64,000 nucleotides of DNA, from positions 8,856,632 through 8,920,631 of the forward strand of contig OX457057.1 of NCBI GenBank assembly GCA_949752795.1. Direction: 5' to 3'. Both the position numbers and the translations under genes were made by a program. How positions within the stretch are numbered: position 1 is the stretch's first letter; the number at the start of each line of letters is the position of its first letter. The DNA is from Hyperoodon ampullatus. Its lineage: Eukaryota > Chordata > Mammalia > Artiodactyla > Ziphiidae. Shown one piece after another: positions 1 to 11,700 of the stretch. The notes under the pieces were generated by a model. That model saw nothing but the letters and a program-made list of their open reading frames with translations. It had not been told where the DNA came from and made no database searches.

Positions 1-540
1 TTGCTGCAACTCTCCATGTTGCCTCTCCTTGGAGGACAGAACCCTCCCCCCTCCCATGCCTATTATAGTAACTCCTCAAAGAGTTGAAGGCTGTTAACAA
101 AATCCCTTCTACACACATACACACATGTTCTATTTTTAAATAACGTTTATTTCTGATTCTAAAAGTCCAGCTGTACCCGATCATTGTAGAAAAATTGGAA
201 ATAGACAAGTATAAAGAAGAAAATAAAAGTCACCCATAATCCTCCCAGAGAGATAACCACTATTAATGTGTGGGGGTTTTTTTGTTTTTTTTTTTGCGGT
301 ATGCGGGCCTCTCACTGTTGTGGCCTCTCCCCTTGCGGAGCACAGGCTCCGGACGCACAGGCGCTGAGTGGCCATAGCTCACGGGCCCAGCCGCTCCGTG
401 GCATGTGGGATCTTCCCGGACCGGGACACAAACCCGTGTCCCCTGCATCGGCAGGCGGACTCTCAACCACTGCGCCACCAGGGAAGCCCCATTAATAGGG
501 TTTTTTAATGCATATATATGTAGATTTTGTTTTTCCGTTA
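1..540. repeat. Old interspersed repeat split by a CHR SINE
   Basis: Sequence at about 120-270 and 490-560 (CCCATAATCC, AGATAACCACT, then a TATATATG-rich stretch) resembles an ancient LINE-derived repeat of mammals, split by the SINE at 271-490. The family name is uncertain. Confidence 0.35.
271..490 (-). mobile_element. CHR-type tRNA-derived SINE
   Basis: In reverse it reads the CHR head (GGGGCTTCCCTGGTGGCGCAG), the tRNA-like B-box region GGTTTGTGTCCCGG, a GC-rich body and a poly(A) tail (T-run from about 277). ATTAAT flanks both sides and is a short candidate target duplication. It lies in DISP3 intron sequence upstream of the first coding exon. Confidence 0.93.
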
Positions 541-759
541 TAAAATTGGGATAATGCTGCAAATGTGGCCTTGGGTTGCCCCAAGCCTGGCCCTTGAAAT
601 TGGGCCAGGTTCTTTCTTCTGAGGCTCCTCAGGGTCTGCTGTTCCCTTGTAGGCTGCTGTCTCATTTGCTTTTCTCAAGAGGAGGGAAACCATGGGAAAC
701 CACGTTCCATGAACCTTGGTTCACGGGCACGCGGGAGGCCCAGAGTTTTGACTGTCTCT

Positions 760-761
<2 letters not shown>

Positions 762-815
<54 letters not shown>
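762..815. repeat. (TG)n microsatellite
   Basis: An uninterrupted TG dinucleotide run of about 26 units. It is likely polymorphic in length and a potential Z-DNA former. Confidence 0.97.
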
Positions 816-816
<1 letters not shown>

Positions 817-1850
817 AGAGACAGATGGGGAGGGAGGGAGAGAGCAAACATGTCGGTCACTGAGCAGGGGCGCCCTAGGGGAGATCACAAAGGCAGATGA
901 CAGTCCCTCGTGACCACAGCCCTACTTTGGGCTCTTTGTCTGAGTCAATGAGAGGTATTGAAGGAACCATCCTTATCTCCTTTCCATGGTGCAGCTGGAG
1001 CTCTTCACTAAGCTAATCAATTCCCATAATTGGAGAAAGGAAAACACATTTGCGATTTGCTGCCCACCCTGGGAGGGGCCGCTGAGGACAGGGTTGCCAG
1101 CTGAGGCATTGGTGTCAGACCCCAGCTGCCAGCCGGGCCTCCCTTGGTTTGGTGGAATCTCTCAGACTGCACCCACCCTCCCCTTGGCCTGCAGACGAGG
1201 GCTTCTCAGAGAGTCTGGAGGTGTCACAGCTGGAGGGACCTGGGCTTTTACCATCCCACTGCCAGATGGGAGAGACAGGGTACCAAGAAGGGATGGGACA
1301 TGCCCAGGGCATGAAACTTTCCAACACAGAAAGTTGGAGGCTGAGCTGGGTCTGGAGCCATGTGTAATTTCCCACCTGGCAACTTTCCTTTTCAGGGGTA
1401 GACTGAGAAGGCGGGCATGGTGGTGGAGGCGGGGAGGGGAGTGCTAGACAACTCATCAGGTCCACTTCCACCTCATCCATCTCATCCTCTCCAAGATCCT
1501 TCCCACCCCAGGCAGAAGAAACCATACTCTCTGCCCTATGCTTATACTGTTTGGTGTCTGACTGTCCTCTGTCCAGGGGAAAGTTCTACCTAATATCAAA
1601 CCTAGCTTCTTCAGAGATTCCCTTTCCTTCCTTCATTTAACAAATATCTGCTAGGCACTAACCTCCCTCCCCAGAGTATTTTAGGCCACAGGAACACAGC
1701 AGGGAACATGACAGCGAAGTCCCTGCTCCCTTGGAGTTCATGTCCACCGAGCTGTGGGGCTCTCACTGGGAGGCAGAATGGGTCACTTAAATCTAGCAAG
1801 TATAGTCTGCAGGGCACAGAGTCATACATATGCAACAGGGCTCCATTGCA
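816..1850. other. Unassigned non-coding sequence upstream of first coding exon
   Basis: No exon or clear repeat identified. Open frames here (up to 153 codons) lack homology I recognise and lack splice context. Confidence 0.4.
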
Positions 1851-1854
1851 ATTG

Positions 1855-2405
1855 TTCAGTTACTGTTGCTATGGGACAAACTATCCCAACACTTAGTGAT
1901 GTATGACAGCTGATATATTATGTTCATGGATTCTGTGGGTCAGGATAGGGCAGGCACAGGAGAGGGTGGCTTAGCTCGACTCCACAGTACCTGGTCCTCA
2001 GCTGGGAAGACTAGAAGGCTGGGGGTAATTTGATGGCAGGGGGTCCAGAATCACTGGAGGCATTTTCATTCATATGTCTGGTGGTTGATGCTGGCTGTCA
2101 GCCAGGTTGTCAGCAGGAGCTCCCACATGTGGTCTCTCTGCATGGGCTAATTTGGGCTTCCTCACAGCATGGTGGCAGGGTTCAAGGATGAGTGTCCCAA
2201 GACAGCCAGGTGGAAGGTGCATCTCCCGTTTTACCTAGCCTCAGAAGTCACAGAGCATCACTCTGCTGTGGCCACAGCCCACCCAGATTCAAGGCAAGGA
2301 ATGCAGACATTACTTCTTGATGGGAGAAGTCTTAAAGTCACATCATGAGAAGAACATGTGAGGTGGGAGATATTGTTGTGGCCATCTTTGGCAAATACAA
2401 TGGGC
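1855..2405 (-). mobile_element. Ancient MaLR/MLT-like LTR fragment
   Basis: It opens with GTTACTGTTGCTATGGGAC and ends with GATATTGTTGTGGCCATCTT, the reversed form of a common old mammalian LTR. It is a solo LTR with no retroviral coding sequence. The subfamily is not certain. Confidence 0.6.
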
Positions 2406-2459
2406 CCCATGGGTGTTTTAGGAGTTCACAGCCTTTGGGGAGAAGCAGAGTGTAAAAGA

Positions 2460-2710
2460 ATAGTAGCTGTCATTTCCTAAGCACTTATACCTACCAGGCA
2501 CTGTGGTCAGCCTGCTCTGTATATCATCTAGCAACCTCGATGGTGAGTACTGTTAGCCCGTTTTGAAGATGGAAACACTGAGGCTCAGAAATGCTACACT
2601 GTCTGCCCTAAGTCATGCAGCTGGGATTTGCACCCAAATCTGTCTGCCTCCAAAACCATGGCTCTTAACAATCTGCTACACTGCCTCTCCCTCCCTGTCC
2701 CTAAGTAGTT
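2460..2710 (-). repeat. MIR SINE remnant
   Basis: Contains the reversed MIR core: GATGGAAACACTGAGGCTCA, a CATGCAGCTGGGATTTGCAC stretch and CTCTTAACAATCTGCTACAC. Confidence 0.75.
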
Positions 2711-2773
2711 TTTACCCCCAAAGCGTGGTGAGAAGCTTAGACAAGTAGCTTGGGGGTGGGGGGTGCGGGGTGT

Positions 2774-2880
2774 TCAGATCTGGGAAGGCTTCTTGGCAGA
2801 GGTGACACTTGAGCAAGGCCTTGAAAGATGTTTTAAACTTGGACATCTGGGGAAGGGAGTAGCATTCCTGATGGAGTAGC
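2774..2880 (-). repeat. L2 LINE 3' fragment
   Basis: Contains GGAAGGCTTCTTGGCAGAGG followed by a TGACACTTGAGC stretch, the reverse of the L2 3' end. Confidence 0.65.
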
Positions 2881-3569
2881 AATGGGATAGAGGGATCACC
2901 CAGGGAGTGCTGACATGACTCGGAATCCTGGTCTTAGACCCGCTCACACACCAACACATTGTAAACTGTACCCTGGGCAAGGCAGGCTGAGGCTGGCGGC
3001 CAGTGGATGAACTTAGTCCCCAGAAAAAAAATGCAGAATTGGCCCCTGTCCCTTTCTACCATATTACCATCAACTTCCTCCTTCAGCGGCTGGGAATGGG
3101 GTGGAGGTTCCCCCATTCCCCCACCTCCACATGCAGACCTGGGTTTGCCCTTTGGAGATGGGGTGAGTCTGAGCTGCCTCTGGTTCACTTCCACAAGTTT
3201 CTGCTAAAGCAAATTGGGCCTCAGTGCAGGTAGCATCCCCTTGGCAGGCTTGTGTTAGGGCCTCAGAAATGGGAAGTTAAATGTTTGCATCCATAGGAAT
3301 CTCGAATATTACAGAAGCAGTTCCCGCCCCTTCCAGGCCTCTCTCCCTTTCAAGTCTTCCTCTCCCACCCACCCTCGGCACCCCCTCCCTCCTCTTCTGT
3401 CCCCTAACTCCACTCTCCTGTCCCTCTCCAGTTTTCATCTTTCTCTGTCTCGCATCTCTCCCGTGTCCTGTCTCTCAGTCTCTGTTTCCCTCCTTCTCCT
3501 TGCCCTCTCTTCTTCACTTTCTTTGGGCTGAGGGCAGCCCCCTCTCTTCCTGGACAGACAGTCTAATTG

Positions 3570-3660
3570 AAATGGAGCATTCTAGAGAATGTTAATAGGA
3601 AAGACAGCATTAATTAGCCAGCGCTGGCATAATTAGCTTCCCCTTCTCACTGCCTGGCCT
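3570..3660. promoter_or_regulatory. Candidate conserved non-coding element with palindromic double TAATTA
   Basis: TAATTA occurs at 3611-3616 and 3630-3635, flanking the perfect 12-base palindrome GCCAGCGCTGGC (3617-3628). TAATTA is the core bound by many homeodomain proteins. It lies about 1 kb upstream of the first coding exon. Function is inferred, not shown. Confidence 0.4.
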
Positions 3661-4084
3661 CTAACTGGATAATGAGTCTCTCTCCGTCCAGAGGGCAGGC
3701 AGGACAAGGGGACAGGCCATGCCCGGGGATGCCGGAAGGCATCTTGCCTTTGGACCACCCTGCTGGAGTCCTCAGGCTGCCCTCTCCTGCCAGGCCCTCC
3801 TGCTGCTTGGGCCCACGTCTTGGGGAGACAGATGCCCGGCCCCTGTCTGTGCCTAAAGGTTTGACATCCCTGGAGCTGCATATTAAGTGGTCTGAGCCTG
3901 ACAAACAGTGGCCACAGCTGCAGTGTCCCAAAGAGGGGGTGGGGAGCTATTGAGAGTTCTTGAGCAGAACTATGACAGGCATCTAGCCCTGGCAGAGCCG
4001 CATGGGCAATGGCTGAGCACATTACAGTCCCCAGAGAGAAGCAAAGAAATCTGTTCAAGTGACAGATAATATACTACACAGACT

Positions 4085-4225
4085 GAAAGTGCTTTCACCC
4101 TTGACACTCCCCACAGCCACGTGAGGCAGGAATGGCCACCTCTGTTTTATAGATGAAGACTCTGAGGTTCAGGATGCAAACTAGGGTCTGACTCCGAACA
4201 GCATGCTCTTTCCCTTCTACCCTGA
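4085..4225 (-). repeat. MIR SINE remnant
   Basis: Reversed MIR core (ATAGATGAAGACTCTGAGG, then GGGTCTGACTCCGA). Diverged and short. Confidence 0.5.
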
Positions 4226-4660
4226 TACTTTTGGATGCCTTTACAGTTGCTCGTTAAATGAAAGTGATTGCAGCAAAGTCACACCTCACACTGGCTTTGA
4301 GTTCTAAAATCAGAGGATGCAGCAAAAATTGGGAAATCATACATCGTCAAAATTCCCCTCGAATATCCCTTACACGGGGAGGAATATCTCTTCTGTTTGC
4401 AACTGGGCTATGAGTCTCCTTTTTCTGTGACCTTGAAAGCCCTGATCTAGTTGGGAGATGTGATGGGCAAATAATAGGATTTTTCTTTCTGTTTTGTACA
4501 CGTGGTTGAATTCAGTTAAGTGCCTGCTTGATGCAATTCCATTGTAGTATTTGTCTTGGTTATGAGTGGGCAGGGTTAACGCAGGGTGGACGACTGCAGC
4601 TACAGGGCACCATCCTCTCCTTCTCTGCAGCCTGCTGACCCTCTCCCTCTCCTGTAGGCT

Positions 4661-5756
4661 ATGGACTCGGAGGATGACCCCTTGCTGCAGGATGTGTGGC
4701 TAGAAGAGGCGCAGGAAGAGGAGGAGGAAGCAGCGGGTGAGGCCTTTAGGAGGGCCCAGAAGCCGGGGCCCCAAGCTGGGGCAGGGGGGCAGTGTTGCTG
4801 GCGGCACTGGACCTTGCCCTCCCGACCCCCAGCGTCAGGCTTCTGGAATACACTGGGCTGGGCCTTCACCAATCCGTGCTGTGCGGGGCTGGTGCTCTTC
4901 CTCGGCTGCAGCATCCCCATGGCTCTTTCAGCCTTCATGTTCCTCTACTACCCGCCGCTGGACATTGACATCTCCTACAATGCCTTTGAGATCCGCAACC
5001 ATGAGGCCTCCCAGCGTTTCGACGCCCTCGCGCTGGCGCTCAAATCCCAGTTTGGGTCCTGGGGGCGCAACCGGCGCGACCTGGCCGACTTCACTTCTGA
5101 GACGCTCCAACGCCTCATCACAGAGCAGTTGCAGCAGCTACATCTAGGCAATCGCTCGCGGCCGGCCGCCCGGGTCCCGTACCAAGACCCTGCCGCGCTA
5201 GAGCTTGGCCCAGGATTGTGGGACACCTCCACCGCTCAGAAGCCAGCAGCCAATCGGAGCGGGCGTCTTCGGCGAGAGACTCCACCCCTGAGGAGCCTGG
5301 CAGCCAACCAGAGTGAAGCCCAGGTGAACCAGGGGCTGGACAAGAATGGGCAGCGCCAACCCAGCGCCCCTCCCCCCGTGGCGGCTGCGGCCAATCAGAG
5401 CCGTGCCCGCCGAGGCACCTCGCGTTGGGACTACTCACACTCCTATGTGAGCGCCAACACCCAGACGCACGCGCACTGGCGCATCGAGCTCATTTTCCTG
5501 GCGCGTGGCGACGCAGAGCGCAACATTTTCACGAGTGAGCGGCTGGTCACAATCCACGAGATTGAGCGCAAGATCATGGACCACCCGGGCTTCCGGGAGT
5601 TCTGCTGGAAGCCCCATGAAGTGCTGAAAGACCTGCCGCTCGGCTCCTACTCTTACTGCTCCCCGCCCAGCTCGCTCATGACCTACTTCTTCCCCACTGA
5701 GAGGGGTGGCAAGATTTACTATGATGGCATGGGCCAGGACCTGGCCGACATCCGGG
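4661..5756 (+). CDS. DISP3: DISP3 coding exon 1 (residues 1-365, first base of 366)
   Basis: The acceptor ends at 4657 (CTCTCCTGTAG) and three exonic bases (GCT) precede the ATG, which has G at -3 and +4. The donor is GTGAGC at 5757. The exon encodes an acidic Glu-rich N-terminus, a Cys-rich juxtamembrane stretch, TM1 and most of lumenal loop 1. Potential N-glycosylation sequons are N164, N198, N216 and N245. Two RxRR motifs lie at 202-205 and 248-251. The exon is GC- and CpG-rich from about 4930 to 5540. It is by far the largest coding exon. A 5' non-coding exon is expected upstream, outside the window. Confidence 0.97.
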
Positions 5757-8700
5757 GTGAGCAGCCCTGGGGGTGGGTGGGGCGGGGCCTGTAGGGACCA
5801 GGTCTGAAGGCTGGAGGCGGGGCTTGTAAGGGGTGGAGGCTGAGGGTAGGTGGGGCTTGTAAGGGAAGGGTGGTTAATGAGTCTGGGAGCGGGGCTTGGA
5901 GGTTAAGGGAAGGCTTGATTCTTGACTCAGTACTTCACAGACTGGTCGGAGGATGGGGTCAGAATTGGCTTTGAGGTGGAGTCAGGCTGGAGCTGAGTGC
6001 TGGGCAGGCCTGGGGGCCATCACTGAGGAAGGGCAGGGAACTGGGGTTGGTTGCAAGATGGGATCTGAGGGAGGCAAGGAAGGAGGTTTGTGTGCACACC
6101 TGGATTGAGGGAGACTGGGAGTTATGCTGTGGCTAGAGTTAGGCTTGGGGTGGGGCTTGGGCGTGAGGTTGGTTAGAGGGAAGGTGGGGTGTGGTTACAG
6201 AGAACTGGGCATCTGGAGAGAGGCTGGGGTTGATCAAGGTGCATTAGTTTGAAGTACGTTAGGGATGGGACTTGAGAAAGGATGGGGAGGGGCCAGAGGC
6301 TGGCTGTGGAGGCGGGGCTTGGGTTTGCCTTTTAAGGGGCACATGGGCGGGGTTCTAAGCAGATGGAGGCGGGACTGGGATGGGAAGGAGTTACAGGACT
6401 GCAGAGACTGAGCCTTGGAATTAGGTGAGGTTCAAACTGAAATGAAGGTGTAAACTTAGTGGGAGCCGCCTGAGCATATCTGGGGGGCTGCTCCCCTCGG
6501 ACAGCTGTGATTTCTCTAAACCATCCGTTCTGTTAGAGACAGTTGGAGGTAGCCCAAGCTGGGACAGTTTTCCATTTCCTTAGAAAGGGGGTGAGGTGTT
6601 GAGGAGGGCAGGATGACCCTGATGGAGGGTTGTTGGGAGCTGACCCACTGAGCTCCTTGGACCCCTTGACCTCTGCCCCTGCAGGCTCCCTAGAGCTGGC
6701 CATGACTCACCCGGAGTTCTACTGGTATGTGGACGAGGGCCTCTCTGCAGAAAACCTCAAGAGCTCCCTCCTGCGCAGCGAGATCCTCTTTGGAGCACCC
6801 CTGCCCAACTACTACTCGGTGGACGATCGCTGGGAGGAGCAGCGGGCTAAGTTTCAGAGCTTTGTGGTCACCTATGTGGCCATGCTGGCCAAGCAGTCCA
6901 CTAGGTAGGCAGTCCAGCTGCACCCGGTGTGTGCCTGGCCTGTCCTTGTTTGTACCAGGAAAGGGCTGTATTAGCGTAGGGAGTTGGTTTCCAGGTGGTT
7001 CTTTTCTCATAAACCCCAGATCCCCTTACCTGCAACCTTTTCCCCAGGAGATCTTTCTTCTCAGATCAGGGGCAGAGCCAGATACATCCTCATCATCACC
7101 CTGACAGATGAAAGGACGCTTTTCCTGATCAGTGCTGATGGTTTAGTGAACATGACAGCTTTGGAGGAACTTCTGCCCTCGGGGTCTTTGGTATTGATTT
7201 TCTCCTGAGGTGGTGCTAGAAGGCCTCTGGAAAGAGTATTGACCAGGGCAAGGAGTTCCTCTCTGCTTCTACTATCCAGGGAGATAGTGGGCAAGTCACT
7301 TCACTTCTCTGGGCCTCTGATACTGGTAAAACGGGGATGATGACTCCTGCTGCCCTTCTGCAGTTATTAGGAGGAGACGAACTAAGAGATGTGAAAGAGC
7401 TTTTGGGCAGTGGGTGCTTTGATCGTCCTCCAGCCCTTGGGATGTGTGTCTGAGTATACAACTGGGCCTCTCCCCACCAGGAAAGAGCATTGGATAGCTC
7501 ATCTGTCAGTCCTGCAGGGCAGTAGCTCCAGTGCCTCTTGCTCCTCTGCCCTGACAAGTCAGCCCCCGGCACAGGTGGAATGAATCTGACTGAAATACCC
7601 TCATTCCTTTATTGAGCAACTACTGTAATAATCAGAGCTAACATTTATTGAGTGCTTACCCTGTGCCACACACTGTTCTGAGCCCCTTATACACACCATA
7701 AGCATCTTAAGCATATCAAGTTATTAGGTTATTTTGGATAACTTGTGGATTTGTTTCTGTGGTCTGTTCTTTCACTTGGTTTTTGGTCATGGGGTCCTGC
7801 CTGTGGGTATGCCTGGTAGTTTTTACTGAGTGATGAACATTGTATATAAAAACATAGAGGTCCAGATGATGTTATTTCTTCCAGAGAAAGTTTATCCTTC
7901 CCTCCACTAGGCAGATGGAGTTGTGACTGATCACCTTAAATAGTCAGCAGTCACACGAAGTCGAGGCAGGTTTGCAATACTGAAAATTCTCAGCCTACCT
8001 CTAGTTTGCCCTTGGTTCTCTAAGATATTCAACTGAGAGCCTGGAGTATTCTGCAGAGCCCCTTCCCCTGACAGGTTTCAGACCCTAATCTTTGTCTCTC
8101 AAAACTGCTAAAAATATCTCTACTCTGGTTTTTCAGAGCCTTTCTGCTTAGCTTTGTAGCCTCATACTCCACACGGCCCCAGTATTTGGCAGAAGTGCTG
8201 AGGAAGAAACTGGCTTTATGCTATGCTGCTCTGCAAGTCTCTGCCCAAAGCTCTGCTAGTTTTTCTGACTCCGCGCCTAGACTTTTAGCCTCATGCCTGT
8301 GTTCAGAATCAGCAAATACCTCTAGGGTAAACGCAGCTGTAGAAGGGAAGCTTACCTTTTGTAGGTTCTTTGCTTTCTGGAGTCTTAGCCCTCTAGTTCT
8401 TATTGCTTCAGGAAGTCTCTAATGTCATTAAACAGATGATTTCTCAATTTTATGTGACTTTTTAGTAGTTCTAGGCAAGAATATTGTTCTTGCATGAGCT
8501 ATTCCTTTCTACTTGAGAGTAAAAGTTTGGGCCCATGTGTTTTATAGCCAGTAACTAAGACAGGACCTGGAACCTAGAAGGCATTCTATCAAAGCTATAC
8601 AAATGAATGAATGAATAAACAATTGATTGAACTTTCAGTTTTCTACTCTAATGAAAGATCAATTAATCCATTTAGTTCAACAAAGTAGATAATCCAAAGA

Positions 8701-11700
8701 TCTTTTCTACTTGGTTTTTAAATGTCCTGTTTGGTTTTTTAAACAGCTTTATTGAGGTATAATTGATATACAACCAGTTGCATATACTTAAAGTTTACAA
8801 TTTGATTAGTTTTGACCCATGTATACACCATGAAACCTTCACCACAATCAAGATAATGAAAAGACCCGTCACCCCCAGAAGTTTATTCATGTCCCCTTGA
8901 TAATCACTCCATCCTGCCTCACCTTGCCTTCCCACTGCCACCCCAGGACCACTTTCTGTTTTTTATCACTGTATATTCATTTTCATTTTCTAGAGTTTTA
9001 TATACATGGCATCATATAGTATGCACAATTTTGATTGCTCTCTTTCACTCAGCCTAATTATTTTGAATTGTATCCATGTTGTTGCATGTGTAGATGGTTT
9101 ATTCTTTTTAAATGCTGAGTAGTATCCATTGTGTGGAGATGCCACCTTTTGTTCATCCACTCACCTGTTTATGGGTATTTGGGTTGTTTCCAGGTTTGGC
9201 TATTGCAGATAGAGCTGCTATGAACAAGCCTTTGTGTGAACAAGTGCTTTCATATGTCTTAGATAAATACCTAGGAGTGAAATGACTAGATCATATGGTA
9301 GGTGTGTGTTTAACTTTTTAAGAAACTGCCAAGTTGTTTTCCAGATTGGTTGTACCATTTTGCATTCCCACCCAGTGTATAAGAATTCCAGTTCCTCCAC
9401 AACCTCTCTAACACTTGGTATGGTCAGTGTAAAAAGTTTTAGCCGTTCTACTAGGTGTGTGGTGATATCTCATTGCAATTTGAATTTGAATTTCCCTAAT
9501 TACCAGTGATGTTCACGTGCTGATTTGACATCCATTTATCTTCATTGGTGACTATTTAGATCTTTTGATCACTTTAAAACTGGTTTTACATTTAGATCTG
9601 TGATATTCCATTTTTAATTAATCTTTGTATATGGTGCAAGGCATACACTATAAACACTTTGTATATATTGTAACGTGCCGATATTTATTTATTATTTTTA
9701 TATGACTATCCAGATGTTCCAGCATCATTTGTTGAAAAGATCATTCTTTCTTCACTGAATTGCCTTTGCATCTTGGACAAAAATCTTTTGTCCGTATATA
9801 TGTGAGTCTGTTTCTGGATGCTCTGTTCTGTTCCATTGATCTATTTTTTATTTGCACACCAGTATTACACTGTCTTGATTATGGTAGCTTTATACTATGT
9901 CTTGTCCAAGTGTTAGTCTTCCAGCTTTGTTGTTCTTTTTCAAAGTTGTTTTAGTTATTCTAGGTCCTTTGCATTTCCCTATGAATTTGAGAATCAGCTT
10001 GTCCAATTCTCCAAATAAAAGTCTGCTGGGGGCTTCCCTGGTGGCGCAGTGGTTGAGAATCCGCCTGCCAATGCAGGATACACGGGTTCGAGCCCTGGTC
10101 TGGGAAGATCCCACATGCCAGGGAGCGGCTGGCCCCGTGAGCCACAATTACTGAGCCTGTGCGTCTGGAGCCTGTGCTCCGCAACAAGGGAGGCCGCGAT
10201 AGCGAGAGGCCCGCGCACCGCGATGAGGAGTGGCCCCCACTTGCCATAACTGGAGAAAGCCCTCGCACAGAAACGAAGACCCAACACAGCCATAAATAAA
10301 TAAATAAAAATTAAAAAAAAAAAAAGTCTGCTGGGATCTTGATTATGATTGTGTCAAATACACAGATCAATTTGAGGGGAACTGACATCTTAACAGTATT
10401 AGTCTTATGACTAATGAATGTGGTGTATATGATGTCTTTTGTCAGATTTATCCCTATTTCATATTCTTATACTATTGTAAATGGTATTTTTAAAAAAATT
10501 TCATTTGTCAATTGTTAGTTGCTAGTATATAGAAATATAATTGACTTTGGGTCCTGCAACCTTGCTAAGCTCCCTTATAAGTTCTAGAAGATTTTTGGTA
10601 GATTACATTTGATTTTCTACATAGTTAATTATGTCTTTTGCTAATAAAGACAGTTTTACTTCTTGCTTTCCAATTTGAATGCCTTTTATTTCTTTCTCTT
10701 GCCTGAATGCACTGGCTAGAACATCCAGTACAATGTTGAATAAGTGATGAGAATGGACAACACTGTATTATCCCTGACCAAAGTATGTAGGTTTTTTGTA
10801 GATGTCCTTCACCAGGTTAAGGAAGTTCCCTTCTATTCCTAATTTGCTGGTGTCTTTTTTTTTTTTAATCAGTAAGGAATATTCAGTTTTCTCAAATGTT
10901 TTTTCTGCATCTAGAGAGAGATCATACAGTATTTCTTTTTTAATTTAATATGGTGAATTACATTGATTGAGTTTTTAATTTTAAGCCATCCTTGCATTCT
11001 TAGGGTAAATCCCCCTTGGTCATGATATATCATCCTTTTTATATAGTGTTAGATTCTATTTGTATTCTTTGTTCATTGGTATATGTTCATGATGGATACT
11101 AGGCTGTAGTTTTCTTGTAATATCTCTGTTTGATTTTGGTATCAAAATGTTTTTCTTAATTAATTTATTTATTTATTTTAGTTTTGGCTGTGTTGGGTCT
11201 TCGTTTCTGTGTGAGGGCTTTCTCTAGTTGCGGCAAGCAGGGGCCACTCTTCATCGCAGTGCGCGGGCCTCTCACTGTCACGGCCTCTCTTGTTGCGGAG
11301 CACAGGCTCCAGACGCACAGGCTCAGTAGTTGTGGCTCACAGGCCCAGTTGCTCCGCAGCATGTGGGATCTTCCCAGACCAGGGCTCGAACCCGTGTCCC
11401 CGGTATTGGCAGGCAGATTCTCAACCACTGCACCACCAGGGAAGCCCTATCAAAATGTTTTACAGAATGAGGTGGAAAGTATTCTCCTCTCTTCAGTTGT
11501 CTGGAGAGTTTGTAGAGAACTGGCATTATTCTTCCTTAAATGTTTGATAGAATTCACCAATGAAACTGTCTGGATCTGGAGTTTTCTTTATGGGAAGGTT
11601 TTAACTACAAATTCAATTCTTAAATATACATATAGGGCTATTAAAGTTATTTCTATATTCTTGCACAAGCTTTGGTAGTATATTTCATGAAATTTGTCCA

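Noticed and set aside
709..900. Small protein with a poly-Cys/Val run
   Set aside because: Read-through of the (TG)n repeat; not coding.
1855..2405. Intact endogenous retrovirus
   Set aside because: Only solo LTR-like fragments are present here and elsewhere in the window; no gag, pol or env sequence was seen.
1..4657. DISP3 promoter and 5' non-coding exon
   Set aside because: No CpG island or donor-bounded exon could be supported here, so the transcription start is probably upstream of the window.
4600..5438. Antisense frames over DISP3 coding exon 1
   Set aside because: Shadow frames caused by GC-rich coding sequence on the other strand; no start or splice context.
10031..10321. tRNA gene within the SINE
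   Set aside because: The A/B-box-like sequence is the tRNA-derived head of a CHR SINE with tail and target duplication. There is no tRNA cloverleaf context. The same holds for the other SINE copies.
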